From positions 8,558,138 to 8,622,137 of the forward strand of contig NC_064045.1 of assembly GCF_932526225.1 (NCBI RefSeq): DNA of 64,000 nucleotides, written 5' to 3'. The notes beneath the pieces are model-generated. The model was not told the origin of the DNA. It was given only the letters and a program-made list of their open reading frames with translations, and did not search any database. A program made the translations under genes and the position numbers. Shown here in pieces: positions 22,118 through 34,800 of the stretch (position 1 is its first letter; every line of letters begins with the position of its first letter). The stretch is from Nematostella vectensis (taxonomy: Eukaryota > Cnidaria > Anthozoa > Actiniaria > Edwardsiidae).

Positions 22118-25100
22118 CTAATTCTTTGTGAAATGTTGTGCAGCAAAAGCTCTGGCATCAGCAATTCTTGATCGGCTGAAAAAATAAGAGAAGAACTTTT
22201 TTGTACCTGCTACCTGTGCCACCCTCATGGCTCATGTGTCCAGGCCAGCCAACAAATTGATCGATCTTGTTTGGCATAGCATTCCCAATAAAAACCAGGG
22301 GAGACCATATGAAAAAAAACAGAGGGGTAAAGCTTTCTTGCCTGTCAAAAATTTCTGTGCAAAAATACACAATAAAAAAAGAAAACAAACAGAAATATTC
22401 ATATTTTATATTAGCAGAGGGGGCCATAGTGAACCCATGAGTGAGGGATGGAGGGGGGGGGGGGAGGGTTGCGTAGTGATTTCAAGGGAGGGGTGGGTTG
22501 TGGTTTCAGGGGAGGGGGGTTAAAAGCACTATTTAAAAGAGCGCAGGGGATAACCTAGGGATCTTAAACCACGGGATTTTAAACTGTTCAACTAATTTGT
22601 TGTCGGTTGCATATGTACCGCTTGAAACCCGTTGGTTTAAAGTTTTCATATATAAAGAAAAATCTGCTCAGAAAAGTGGAAGGGGGGAGGGGGCGCTGCC
22701 CCTGCCCCTTAGCCTACCTAGGCTTTGATAGTTTTTCCGGCACGCAAACCCCCAAAACATAAAGTTCGCATAGCATGGCCGCTATAGCGCCTTTTTTCCC
22801 CCCTCCCCCTGCAGAGCGCATTATCCAAGATGGCGGCTGTGGGGTTTCCGTGCCGGAAAAACTATCAAAGCCTACAAGTAGGCTACTGTCCCTCCCCTTG
22901 ATAGAAAAAGGCAACCAATTTTGAGTGTAAAAGGGGAAGAATCATCATGTGATGTGTGACTTCATCGATGATGTCATAAAAAATCTCAAGGTTAAAATTC
23001 CTCACACAACCAAACTTAGAAGATGTTATGTAACTTTGGAAGGTGTTAAGGGAGTTTAGCATAACAAGCAGTCATAAAGCCTTAATAGAAATTATTGAAC
23101 CAAAAAAGCTAAATTGTGATTGGAAGCTCCGCTTTTAGGCAGTCTCTAAATCTCTATATTAGTAGTTGAAGGAGGCATACATACTACATCTACTAACTGT
23201 CCTCTCACTGTACCAGACATACAAACCTACTACATGTACTAACTGGATTCTCATTGTACCAGACATACATACCTGCTACATCTACTAACTGACTGGATTC
23301 TCATTATACCAGTCATACTTACCTACTACATCTACTAACTTGCCTCTCATTGTACCAGACATACATAACTACTTCATCTACTAACTGGTCTCTCATTGTA
23401 CCAGACATACATACCTACTACATCTACTAACTGGCCTCTCGTTGTACCAGACATACATAACTACTTCATCTACTGACTGGTCTCTCATTGTACCAGACAT
23501 ACATACCTACTACATCTACTAACTGGCCTCTTATTGTACCAGACATACATAACTACTTCATCTACTGACTGGTCTCTCATTGTACCAGACATACTGGCCT
23601 CTTATTGTACCAGACATACATACCTACTACATCTACTAACTGGTCTCTCATTGTACCAGACATACATACCTACTGCATCTACTAACTGGCCTCTTATCGT
23701 ACCAGACATACTGTCCTCTCACTGTACCAGACATACATACCTACTACATCTACTAACTGGTCTCTCATTGTACCAGACATACATACCTACTGCATCTACT
23801 AACTGGCCTCTCGTTGCTACCAGGTCTATCAAGGGGAGTCTCATCATTTTCAGAGTCTAGGAAATAAAAAGGTAGGTATTGTAGGTGGTACTACAGACTT
23901 GAAGTCATCCTGTAGTGTTGATAGGTGGAATTTAAAGAGGTGACAACATGAGATGGATTGGCAGTAGCCCTGACAGAACCTATTATATGTCTTTATATCT
24001 AATTTGCACTACTCAAATGTACCTTTATCAGTAGTGATCCAGTGGTGTTTAGGGTGTTCAGTTGGTAGAGAATTAAACAAATCCCTCATTATGCTGAACC
24101 TGCAAAGATCGCATTCGTAAGAATATGGCAATGCAGCAAACACACACACACACACACAACACACACACGCACACACACACACTACAAAAGAAAAACATGG
24201 GCTGGACAATACCAACTCCAATACATGAAATGTTACCACAGGCTTTTTACCTGGATTTCAGAGATTCCATGGCAGTTGACTCTTCCAGCATTGCTGCCTT
24301 AAGCTGTTCCTCCACCTGTCGTGAACTAAGGACTGAACACGGCAAGGTTACACATAAAGTCCCAATTACAGATGTCCCCTCTATAAAGGGGGCAAATTGA
24401 AACGGCTGCTTAAATAGAGGAATAGAATCAGTGTTTGACTTCACAATATTTCCTGTTTTTGGAAAGAGCAGCTAGATTGAGAAGCCGCTTAAAAAAGGTA
24501 CCAACTTTGGGACAAAGTGTTTGGGAAAACTTGTATATTTGTACCTTGGGAAGCGGATAATGGCCTCATGAGTGGCTTGCCCCGAGATGAACTAGGTCTT
24601 TTCAGTGACACCTGTAGGGATGGTAGAAATAAGTTCTAACTGGAGCTCTGCAAACGGCACTTTTCAAACACTCACTGTACAATTAACAGCTAGATTGATG
24701 GCAAATTCATAGTTATTGCAAACTTATGATAAGCTCACTTCAAAATGTACAAGTACATAAAAATATCATCATCTGAAAAATCATGAAAAGTGAAAATCTA
24801 TTTTCTGCCATACCATGTCATGATGTATAACGGTAGCCATGTACTCTAAATCAAACACCTTATTTTTCATTGGTGTTCTGAGGTTTGACCCGAGCCTAAT
24901 GGAAAGTGCCCTAAGGTATTACCTTATTTTGATGATCCTATGATGGTCTAAATGGCAGTGTTTAAAATAAATGCTGAATGGAAGATTGTATAGGACAAAT
25001 GATAAAACATTTACCCCATCCACGATTTCTAGAGAAGGTATCACTTTGTGTAGTTCTTGATGATATCTTGGCAAAAGGAAAAATAATAAAAACAATTAAT

Positions 25101-28100
25101 ACAAAGATGAAACATCTGCAGCAAAGCAAACTACATTCAGATAGAAGAAAAAAAGGGAGCAACAGATAATAGTTAACTGTTAGTTAACTTCCCCAATAGT
25201 TAACTACACTGCACCCCCTGGACCCACCACACTTTTCTTTAATTCTTGTTAGTTGTTAACAATAATCTGTAATTATTTATTAGCACTTTCACTACCAGCG
25301 GAAAATTGAAAACAAAAAAACCTAAAAATACCTGAACACCAAAAATTGCTACCCTAAAAAATATCCTAGAAGTGAAAATTATCACTAAAATATTAAATAA
25401 TCTAGAAAATGTTGGCTCATAACACCTCTTCCTGTGAACCTGTAAAGAATACCTACCATCTCTAGTAGAAAAGTCTATGTTCTCTCAGATACCCCTAAAA
25501 ATACCTGAGGCTTGATTTTGACCCCTTAAAATTATGGAAGAACTCCCCCCCCCCCCCCCCTCCGGACTCAATAATACCACCATATCCAATCAAGTCTCTT
25601 GCGTTGAGCAGTCAAATTTTTATGACACAACACTGAAAGCATGGTAGTCATTGGTTGGTTGAGACGGTTGACTGACTATGCACTATTTCAAAATGAGACA
25701 AGGATTTTGGATTTGCCGAGGTCACAAAACAACAAATTTGGCTATAAATGTTGATTGACAATGCTGTTTACATATTAAGTTGTCGCTATAGTAAAAAGGA
25801 AATTCGCCTAAGCTTACCCAACACTTTCGGAAGACAGACAAGGATTTCCTGCAAACATTTGAGAAATATGTAACAAACTTAGTAATTCTCCACATTCTAG
25901 GGATAAGCTATGTTTAGTATATATTTTATAATTACCTGCTATATACAGTTCTGCAACACTCGAATTAGATAGAGGGAACTAAAAAGATTTAACAAAACAA
26001 AAGAGTTATTCAACTTCTTTCAGATATAGTGTCTTTCAGCGTGTGACAAGAAATAGATTGACAAATGTCCAAATAACTTATTACCAATATTTCAAAGGAC
26101 TTGATTTGGTTGTGACAGATGTTTAAAATCTCCAACGATGGGAACTGCTGACTGAAAGTCTACAAATAAACATCTTTTTAAAAATATTATACATATAATG
26201 TACAGTAAAAATAAATTCCTGTGGTGCTGATGGTGTTAGTGAGTGTTGGTGATAATTTTTATTGAGATCAATTTTGATAGAGTTCATTTGTGAACATTCC
26301 ACAAACACAGGCAAAACACCAAAGAAAACTGACAGAATAAGAAAAATTCTTGTGTAAGAAGAATATCTGTGTATTTTTACCTCAACTGTGGAAATTCTAT
26401 TATGGCCTAGATACAGTTCTTGCAAATTCCTACAAAAAATGTCAAAACAACAAAAGTAAGTTTTTAGTCGTAAAAATCACTACCAGAAAAACATAAAGAA
26501 CAAACAACTAGTAAAAGTTGTAAAGTGTTTTCCATTTTTCAAATTGCTTTTACTTGTGCTTTCCCAAGGAGGATAAAGTCGTAAGCTGATTGCTCTCCAG
26601 TCGAAGGATCTATAATACAAGCAATCTAGATTTAATATTATATTCTTCATGAATCCATTGGTGCATGCTACAATGTGTTTTAGGGTGGTTAGGCTAGGAA
26701 ATACATGTAATATAGTCAATACTTTGAACTTACATTAAGACCAGAGAGGTCCCTCAGTCCAGAGATATCACTGATTTGATTTCTTGAAAGATCTAACTCC
26801 TGTAACTGAGTTAAGAAAACAGAAAACCACATTTTCAAGAAAAAAACCTTCTCAAAAAAGTTCTAAATGGGAGGTTCGTATTGTGAAATACAGGACCAAA
26901 GTATCTAAAAAACTGACCAAGGCCATCAATGGATCTGGCATTATGATTTTTTTGCATGAGTGCACAGTACTTTATCAATGTGACACTTACATGTTTGCAT
27001 CGGCTGATGTCAGGGACCTTGGAGATTCTGTTTGTTGATAGATCAAGTTCCTCAAGAGCAGAAAGAGAATTGACAGCCTAAAGAACAAAAAAAAAAAGTA
27101 AATACAGACAGACAGATTGGCAGATAGGTTGGTTGAAGGCAGGCATGTTGTTGCTGATACCTACAGGAGGGAGCCCAAAAGGACCTTTCAAGGCATTTTC
27201 CTGTATTTTAGATAATGTCTCATACATTTACAGTACTGTATTTTTGGCTGCAAGAAGGGGGGGGGCCCTTGGCCCTGGCTACGCATCTGAATAGCTTGTT
27301 GTTGCTGAGCTGACAACCCTACCGAGATATTTGACAACTTGTTGTTGCTGATATCCAGAATTGTTATCTGGCTGCAACACCCTATTTCCTGGTGTTCTAG
27401 TGTCGTCAATAGATTGCTATCCAGGCGCAGCACCTTCACTTTTCGGACGGGTGCTAGACCTTTACCTGAAAACAAGTGGTATTATTGAGATTATCTTTTT
27501 ACAAAATCTTCAAATTTCTTTCCAAACTGAAGATAATCCATATTTAACACACTGGCTGTATTTCGTACCGCTCCCCCCTGGACTTGCGTGAAACCTCCCT
27601 GGACTCCCCTAGACCCCCTGACCCTGGACTTGCCTGGATGCTCTACCCCCTGGACTTGCCTGGACGCTCTACCCTCTGGACTTGCCTGGACGCTCTACCC
27701 TCTGGACTTGCCTGGACCCTCTACCCCCTGGACTTGCCTGGACGCTCTACCCTCTGGACTTGCCTGGATGCTCTACCCCCTGGACTTGCCTGGACCCCCT
27801 GACCCTGGACTTGCCTGGAACCCCTGACCCTGGACTTGCCTGGAACCCCTGACCCTGGGCTTGCCTGGAAGCTCTATCCCCTGGACTTGTCTGGATGCTC
27901 TACCTCATGGACTTGCCTGGATCCATTACCCCCTGGACTTACTTGGACCCTCTATCCCCTGGACTTGCCTGGACACTCTACCCCCTGGACTTATCTGAAC
28001 CCTCTACCTCCCAGAACTGCCTGTATGCTCTCCCTCCTGGACTTGCCTGGACGCTCTACCTCCAGAAATTGCCTAGACCCTCTACCCCCAGACTTGCCTC

Positions 28101-31100
28101 TACCTCCTTGACTTGTCCCCCTGGACATGACCAGGATTTTCCACAAAGTATCTTAGTGCTAAGCTGAAGTTTACTCTGAACTGTGTTGCCTCCAAAAATG
28201 CAAACATGGTCCATACTTTTCTCAAAAAGTCTGTGAAACTTTCAAGTATGCTTTGATTTTTTTATCCCCTTTTTATTGCAAAAGTAAAAATATCATTATT
28301 TTCTAACTTTTTTGCTGCAGCAATTCATATATGTATGCTTGCAGCTTTTGCTTGCTTTGCATCACCTGATTAAGAGTTCTTTATTAACACAAAGACCATA
28401 TACAAAAAATGCAACATGAATGCTTGACAAGTCAGGAACATAAACAAGAGAACCTCTTCTCTTTCTACATGGATCCTTAATAATTACTCACCAATTTTCT
28501 TTATTCTGTTGTGGTGAAGAAGGAGATAATTCAGTTCTTTTAACCTAGAAAAATAAATCAGGTGTTGGTGAAAGTGTCCCTAAGAATCACCTATATACCA
28601 GTCCTATGCCTATAATTTCAAGAGCTGATGAACAATTTATGAAATAATAGAAGTTCTTATTTATCCTGCTCAAACTTCTAGTAAGCTGACTTATAATTTT
28701 CTTGGCAGCAATCCACAGACTTTTCAGACTTCAGACTATATTCTTACAAATTGCAATTAAACTTAGAGTTTTATTCCATTGATCATTCTTTTTATAATCC
28801 ATGTTAATATGCAGTAAGCAAGGCAAGTCCAGGTGAATCAGCCTTATAGCTATAATAAAGAGAAAAATAACATCACAGTATAATATACTAAGATGTCATA
28901 AGGAAGAAGATTACAGATTATACATGAGAGAAAACTGTATATAATTTGATTCAATTCATATAAAAATTGAATTAATATTATAATTATTAAGCTAACCTGT
29001 CAAGGCCAGATATCTCTTCTATTTTGTTGGAGTATAGTTTCAGCTCTCTAAGATCCTAACAAACAAAAAACGTGTTTTAAAATTTTCAACTCTCGTCAAT
29101 AATTCCCAACTGCTAAACATTTTTCTTGCTTCCTTCATTCAAACCAACATAATTATATTTGGTGTTTTTTTATTGGTCAACACCTTGCAGAGAGTTGGCT
29201 TGATTGGAAACCCTTTTTAGTGGACATGACATGACACTTCAAATAAGCCCATTTCCCATCGAATAAGGCAGAAAATTTTTCTGAGTACTTAGTAACTTAT
29301 AGCAAACAAAATATCAAGTGCGACTTTTTTTTAAATTGATGCGACCTTTTGTAAAGTGTCATTGAAATTTGAGCTTTTCGTTCCTGAGCTCATACATAGT
29401 GCAAGGATGATCAAGGAAAAATTATCTTAAAAAACCAAAATCTGGGTATGTGCACTTCGGCCTCACAATATTTGTGTTGAAAATCAGTCCGTAATACAAG
29501 GAACCTATAGCCATTTTTAGAAATTGTGTCTTCTTTCTCTTTCTCGAATTGCACGTTATCCAGGTTTTTCCGTCATGTCTTTTCAGTGCTGGTTAATTAA
29601 AATGCTTCAAAGATTTTGAATGACGGAAGCCAGAATGCAATGAAGCATTGAAAATTGTGGGCGATTGATTGCAGAATATTAGAACTACTGTGACAGTAAC
29701 AAGGAATGATTACACTTGCATGACAGGCATCACATTTAAAAACTTACAGTTGACTCATCCAAGCCAGAAACAGCAGAGATGTGATTGCAAGACAAATCCA
29801 GTATTCTCAGTTTGGTAAACTGCAAATCAAGAGACTCCCTTTATGCTTATGCACAATACAGATAAAACAGAAAAATAGTTGGAACAGTGGAAAGCAAATG
29901 GACATAAAGCTCCCAGCAAGACCAACTGCAACGAAAATACTAAAACTTGCTGACTACATGTATAAGTATTTTTACTTAAACAAGACCAGCAGTATAAAAG
30001 GCACGGACCTGCCCAAAGTCGTCATTCCCGCTACAGATCAAGTGCAGAGTTCCGTAATTATTGAAAAAGTAGAGCAATAATGAAGATTAACTCAATTATT
30101 TCTAAGTTGACAAAAGTGTATTGCATAGTCAAGGCAATACTACAAGAGCTTCTTGAAATTTCATATTCAACACCAACAATTTAAAAAAATGTGATCGAAA
30201 ATAAAATTAAAAAACAGCCCTTCACTTGTTTGAAATGTGAAAAAATAACGAAACCTGAAAAGTTTGGTTCTCAGGCAAGATTACAAATTAAGTTCTTTTT
30301 CACTGTTGGAGTTTTATGACATTTTTCCAAACTTGATCCTTTCTTTTTTGCTTCTTGTTATGGAGCTATGCTCTCTACGAAGCCTAGTGGGAATGACAAC
30401 TTGAACTAGGTGTTAATATCACAGGTCCTTGTTTAGAATAATTTTCAGACTTTAATTAAGGGTATATACTTTGTGTATATCAGGAACTCTTGTCAGCTTC
30501 TGAGCATGCAGATTGATCTCAAACACACGATTTACATCTTCTTCTTGGCACTGTTCAAGCTGAAACCCAATAAAAAGAACAATAATCCAACTGCAAAACC
30601 ATGAGAGTGAGGAGAGCTGAGGAAGTTTGGAGAGGTTTTCATATGGGCCAGATGATTAACCACCTATCTCTACATTTGGCAAGTGTGTCCACTCCATAAA
30701 TAATTGAGGGGTACGATTTCTATGGGTGCAAGTGGCTTGGATGATTGATTGCCACATTTGAAATTTAAAGTGTTGAGCGTGGAGAAGCAAAAATTGTTCA
30801 ATAAACACAACTGGAGTATGGTGGGTCATTATCACTCTCACTGATGCTAATGGATTTAACTGCATATACTATATATAGGCAGTAATGTAAGAGAGCGACG
30901 CAATGTAATGCAGAGAGAATGTAATGCAGGAAAGGCCTTCAATGAAAACATAGAAAGTTAGGAGGTAAGAATACTATAGTCCATCATATAGAGTACAAAC
31001 TTACAATTTGTTCAGGCGAAACTTCTGTTTCCCTGGTCTGGATGTCCGCTTTCTTGTCCCCTTTGGCTTGTGCTCTTTTCGCGCTCGTCTTCCTTCTCGT

Positions 31101-31202
31101 CCGGGCCGTGTCTGATTTCGGACGGTCCCGTTGTCCACTATCACTTGGGCTTCTTCGTACACTCGTTGCTGAGCGACTGTTTAGAGGCGCACGCGAAAAC
31201 AT
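22118..31202 (-). CDS. SDS22-style leucine-rich-repeat protein, identity unknown
   Basis: Minus-strand exons: 31202-31005, 30559-30470, 29819-29748, 29055-28997, 28544-28492, 27465-27323, 27077-26991, 26805-26734, 26609-26554, 26429-26381, 26147-26085, 25978-25936, 25848-25818, 24611-24545, 24332-24251, 24099-24023, 23856-23787 and 22175-22118 (stop). All junctions agree in phase except 25818/24611, where an exon may be missing or the donor differs. The product is ~455-460 residues. A basic Ser/Arg/Lys-rich N-terminus (~1-60) precedes ten or more ~22-residue LRRs (LRILDLSCNHIS, LKELNYLLLHHNRI, LEELDLSTNRIS, LQELDLSRNQIS), a cap with GNPCL, a short acidic helix (VEEQLKAAMLEESTAMESL) and a tail ending AAQHFTKN. 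A protein-binding scaffold is likely. It shares a 685-bp divergent promoter with TOP3A. Confidence 0.8.
22710..22886. mobile_element. TIR element with GGCTTTGATAGTTTTTCCGG ends
   Basis: The left arm has AGCCTACCTAGGCTTTGATA then GTTTTTCCGGCACG. The right arm has CGTGCCGGAAAAACTATCAA then AGCCTACAAGTAGGCT. They are inverted repeats of ~35 bp. The interior includes CCAAGATGGCGGC. Probably related to 12632-12765. It lies between LRR exons 17 and 18. Confidence 0.75.
23190..23835. repeat. ~46-bp minisatellite derived from LRR exon 17 and its 5' splice site
   Basis: About 13 copies, some partly deleted, of a unit with TGTACCAGACATACATACC, then TACTACATCTACTAACTGG. On the gene strand each reads CCAGTTAGTAGATGTAGTAG|GTATGTATG. 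That is the last ~20 bases of exon 17 (PVSRCS, then AG) plus the donor. The real junction at 23787/23786 lies in the first full unit, followed by a long run of near-identical pseudo-junctions. Confidence 0.88.
24138..24182. repeat. (CA)n microsatellite
   Basis: Around 20 CA units with a few interruptions, between LRR exons 15 and 16. Confidence 0.9.
25570..25755 (-). repeat. Dispersed repeat, family B copy 2
   Basis: The reverse complement matches 4846-5035, including AAATCCAAAATCCTTGTCTC and GAAATAGTGCATAGTC. It lies in the LRR gene between exons 13 and 14, the same interval where the exon phase is unresolved. Confidence 0.5.
27590..28090. repeat. 26-bp minisatellite in LRR intron 5
   Basis: About 19 copies of CTGGACTTGCCTGGACGCTC plus TACCCT, degenerating toward the right. 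On the gene strand every unit contains CCAG|GCAAGT, a perfect GC-type 5' splice-site consensus. The array is not visibly continuous with either neighbouring exon. Plus-strand ORFs here are simple repeats. Confidence 0.9.
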
Positions 31203-31887
31203 AACCTTTTTTGTAGATTTCTCACTCGTATAGTTGCCAATTGAATAGAATTAACAGGGAACCTTGATCTCTTACATATCTAAAGAGTTTTTCAACTAGG
31301 AGAAAGAATTTTCATGAATGTTTGGAAGTGTTTACAGCGAACTTGTCAAATTCAACGATAGGTCCGCCATATTGATATTCCCATAAAGCAATGCGCGCTT
31401 CTTTTTTTTTTACCAGGATGCTTTGCGCATTCGTATTATTATTTTTTTAAATCTTCAAATTCATTGACAAAAAAACACATATGTGTAAATAGATAAACCA
31501 CCAAGATCGTGAGCGAGAAAATATAAGCATATGATATTTACAAAAATAGCAAAAAAATACAAATATCTTTTTATTACCTACAATGCCTTGCGGTCTTAGA
31601 ATGTCAATAACTCCCATGACACCTTGCGGCGTGCACATCAACATGGCGGCGACTAACGCACTAATTACATACATACTTGTGTTTTCTCTCTAACGAAATG
31701 TGTGCCTTTACGAGTTTTGTTAGATGATAACTAGCTGTTCTTACTGCTAAAACCATTAGCTCGGGGTATTGTACTGAATAATAGAGCAATTCTCTCAGAG
31801 AAGCTGTTAGCCAAAGCGCGGGAAACTCGAAAAGTGTTGTTGAGATGAGATTGCTTGAATATCGTCTGCTTTTATAACTCTTGGACG
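31203..31887. promoter_or_regulatory. Shared divergent promoter region, LRR gene and TOP3A
   Basis: The two start codons face away from each other across 685 bp. The middle is A+T-rich with poly-T tracts (31400-31410, 31441-31448). ATGGCGGCGAC-type sequence lies near 31644. No TATA box is convincing. A bidirectional promoter is inferred from geometry only. Confidence 0.5.
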
Positions 31888-34800
31888 ATGAGGGTGCTTA
31901 ACGTCGCAGAGAAAAACGATGCGGCTAAGGAACTGTCACGAATCATGTCTCGTGGGCAATGTACTAGGGTAAGAGTTTGCAATGCCTGTTTTTTATATTA
32001 TTATTATTTTTTTTTTTTGGGGGGGGGGGTTCGTCTGATTAATTTGTAATGTCCATCTTTATGATTTTATGCGGTAGATTATAATGATGTTTCACTTTTG
32101 GTAGCATGCGTTTGGTCACTCTAGCTACATCAATGACAGACAAATAATGTTTATTTCTTTGTTTATTATTATTTATTATTTTTTTTTTTGGGGGGGGGTT
32201 ATATGTGAGTGCTTAACTAGAGAAATTCTGAGATCGGACAAGAGCAAAAAGATTGTTGTCAAATCCTGTTGGAGTGCACATCCTCATAAAACATGAGAGC
32301 AACCCTCACTGCCCTGTTAAATGTTTTTTTAAGCTCACAGTTGGGAAACTGGAATGTCATGGCACCATGATGCTCTGATCATTTGCAGGGAGGGGGGGAG
32401 GCCCTGTTGTCAAATAACTTATTTTTTTATGGTCTATTGGTTTCAGCGTGAAGGACAATCCAGATTTAATAAGATCTATGAATTCAACTTTAACATTCTG
32501 AATGCTGTAAGTACATTTGTCATATTCACGACATCTTCCTCTGTACGCTTTTTAATTTTAGTGAATGTGTAATAATTGAGTGATATTATGCTAATTGCTG
32601 TTATACTCTTTTTAAAATATTCTGACGTATTCCTCCTCTGTTTCTTGATGTTATTAACTGTATTATTGAGTGTTATATTTTGCTGAATGCTTCAGTATCA
32701 TACTCTATGTATTTTTAGAATGCAAGAATGGTTATGACCTCAGTGTCAGGGCATCTAATGAGCCTTGAATTTGCCATCGCTTATAGAAAATGGTAGGTTA
32801 TTTGATAACTCTGGAATTTACCATGCCTATAGTAAGCAAATAAGATAATAAGACGTATAGCAAAATAAGATGTTCATTGCGGTAATAAAATTAATCCACT
32901 TAAATCACGAACAATCCAATATTGAAAATGGTTCCATTTTGCTTTGGTGTTGAAAACTCACCAGGAGTAGCTGCAGCCCTCTGTCTCTGTTTGATGCTCC
33001 TGTAGTCAAGAATGTTGGTGAAGACTACTTACCAATTAAGGTACAAGAAGTAAAGGACCACTTCACCTAACTGGAAAATGTAGGACGATATCAATGTCCA
33101 TCAATACATATGTCATAATTCAAATTGTAATATACCATATCCATGTGTGGAATGAAATATAGTACAGTTGTCTGTACTATATGTTTTTTTTTGTTTTTTT
33201 TAGTTACTTATTTTAAGTTTTGGACCCAGGTTCAATTTTTATTGGCTGTTCTCTGGAGCTTGGTAACTGTTAGTATTTCATGAAATACATGTGAAAACAA
33301 TAGTTATTATGATGTTTCAAGCGTAAGACCTTCATCAAAGCAAAAGAAGCGCTAACATTTAAAAATGCCACCACCTTATTCTAAGCTTATCTGTAGTTTA
33401 TACTAGTCTACCATGAATAGTTATTCACAGCTTGTCTGTAGTCTTTCTAGTCATGCCACCTAGTTATTCACAGCTTGTCTGTAGTCTTTCTAGTCATGCC
33501 ACCTAGTTATTCACTACAGCTGTCTGTAGTTTTTCTAGTCATAACGTAGTGTTTATTGCAGAAAACGCTTGAGTGTGAAGTACGTGGTTCCCAAGCTCTT
33601 ATCATCTGGACGGACTGTGATCGTGAGGGAGAGAATATTGGACATGAGATCATTGACGTATGCACTAAAGGTACCTTTGAATTCACCAGGCATACTGTAC
33701 TTTTGCTGGAAATACCTACAGTATGACATGACCAGGCATACTTGCACTACAGGTACCTATGACATCACCAGGCATACTTGCACTGAAGGTACATGTACGG
33801 CATTACCAGGCATAATAGTGCACTAAAGGTACCTATAAAATGACCAGGCATACTGTACTTGCACTAAAATTACCTATGACATGGCCAGGCATACTTGCAC
33901 TTAAGGTACATATGGCGTAACCAGGCATAATATTGCAATAAAGGTTGAAATGACCAGGGATACTTGCACATGTCATCTTGTGTACGACTATAATATTTAC
34001 ACCATGCTCACAGGTGTCATGGATGGCCATAATTATTATATTAATAATATGATAATTAATTAAGGATGTGGATCCGTAGAAAGAGAGCATGTACATTAAT
34101 CTGCTGAAATATATGGTCTGTGCTATTGAAAAATTGCTACATTTTGTGCATGATTACACATCCCCCCAGCAGATCCTGGTTTTACACTTATAAATTATAA
34201 TTATTTTTTATTTCCCTAGTTTGCCCAAGAATCAAAGTTTACCGGGCAAGATTCTCTGAAATCACGCCACAGTAAGTTTTTATGTATCAACTATTTATGT
34301 ACTTCCCTACCCCCTTTTATTGTTTGGATCTGCTCCCTCCCTATTCTGGTGGATATGCTTTGGACTTGGATGATTTGATGAGAAGTGTATTTGTGGTCCT
34401 TCTTACTACAGATCCGTGCAGAGGGCTTGTGCTAACCTTGTGGCCCCAGACAGACTCCAGTCAGAAGCGGTGGATGTCAGGATGGAGTTGGACCTGAGGA
34501 TAGGTATGCGTCCCAAAATGGAATATGCTGTGCAATGATAATGATGGCGATGGTGACGGTTATAGTGATGATGGAGATAGAGATGGTTATGATTGTGACG
34601 ATCATGATATCATGATGATGGTCATTGTAAGGTTGGTGATCCAGTAATGGTGGTCATGCTGGTTGTTGTAAGTGTTGGGATGATGTGGTTTTGGATAACT
34701 AACTATTGAAATTTTGAAATACTGTAGCTATTAGACATTGATGATGATACTGATGGCAATGATATTATCAATCAGGGTATATATTTTGGGTGCAATGATT

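Noticed and set aside
27584-28167. Plus-strand proline/leucine-rich ORFs (LDLPGCSTPWTCLDALP type)
   Set aside because: Translation of a 26-bp array inside an intron of the minus-strand LRR gene.
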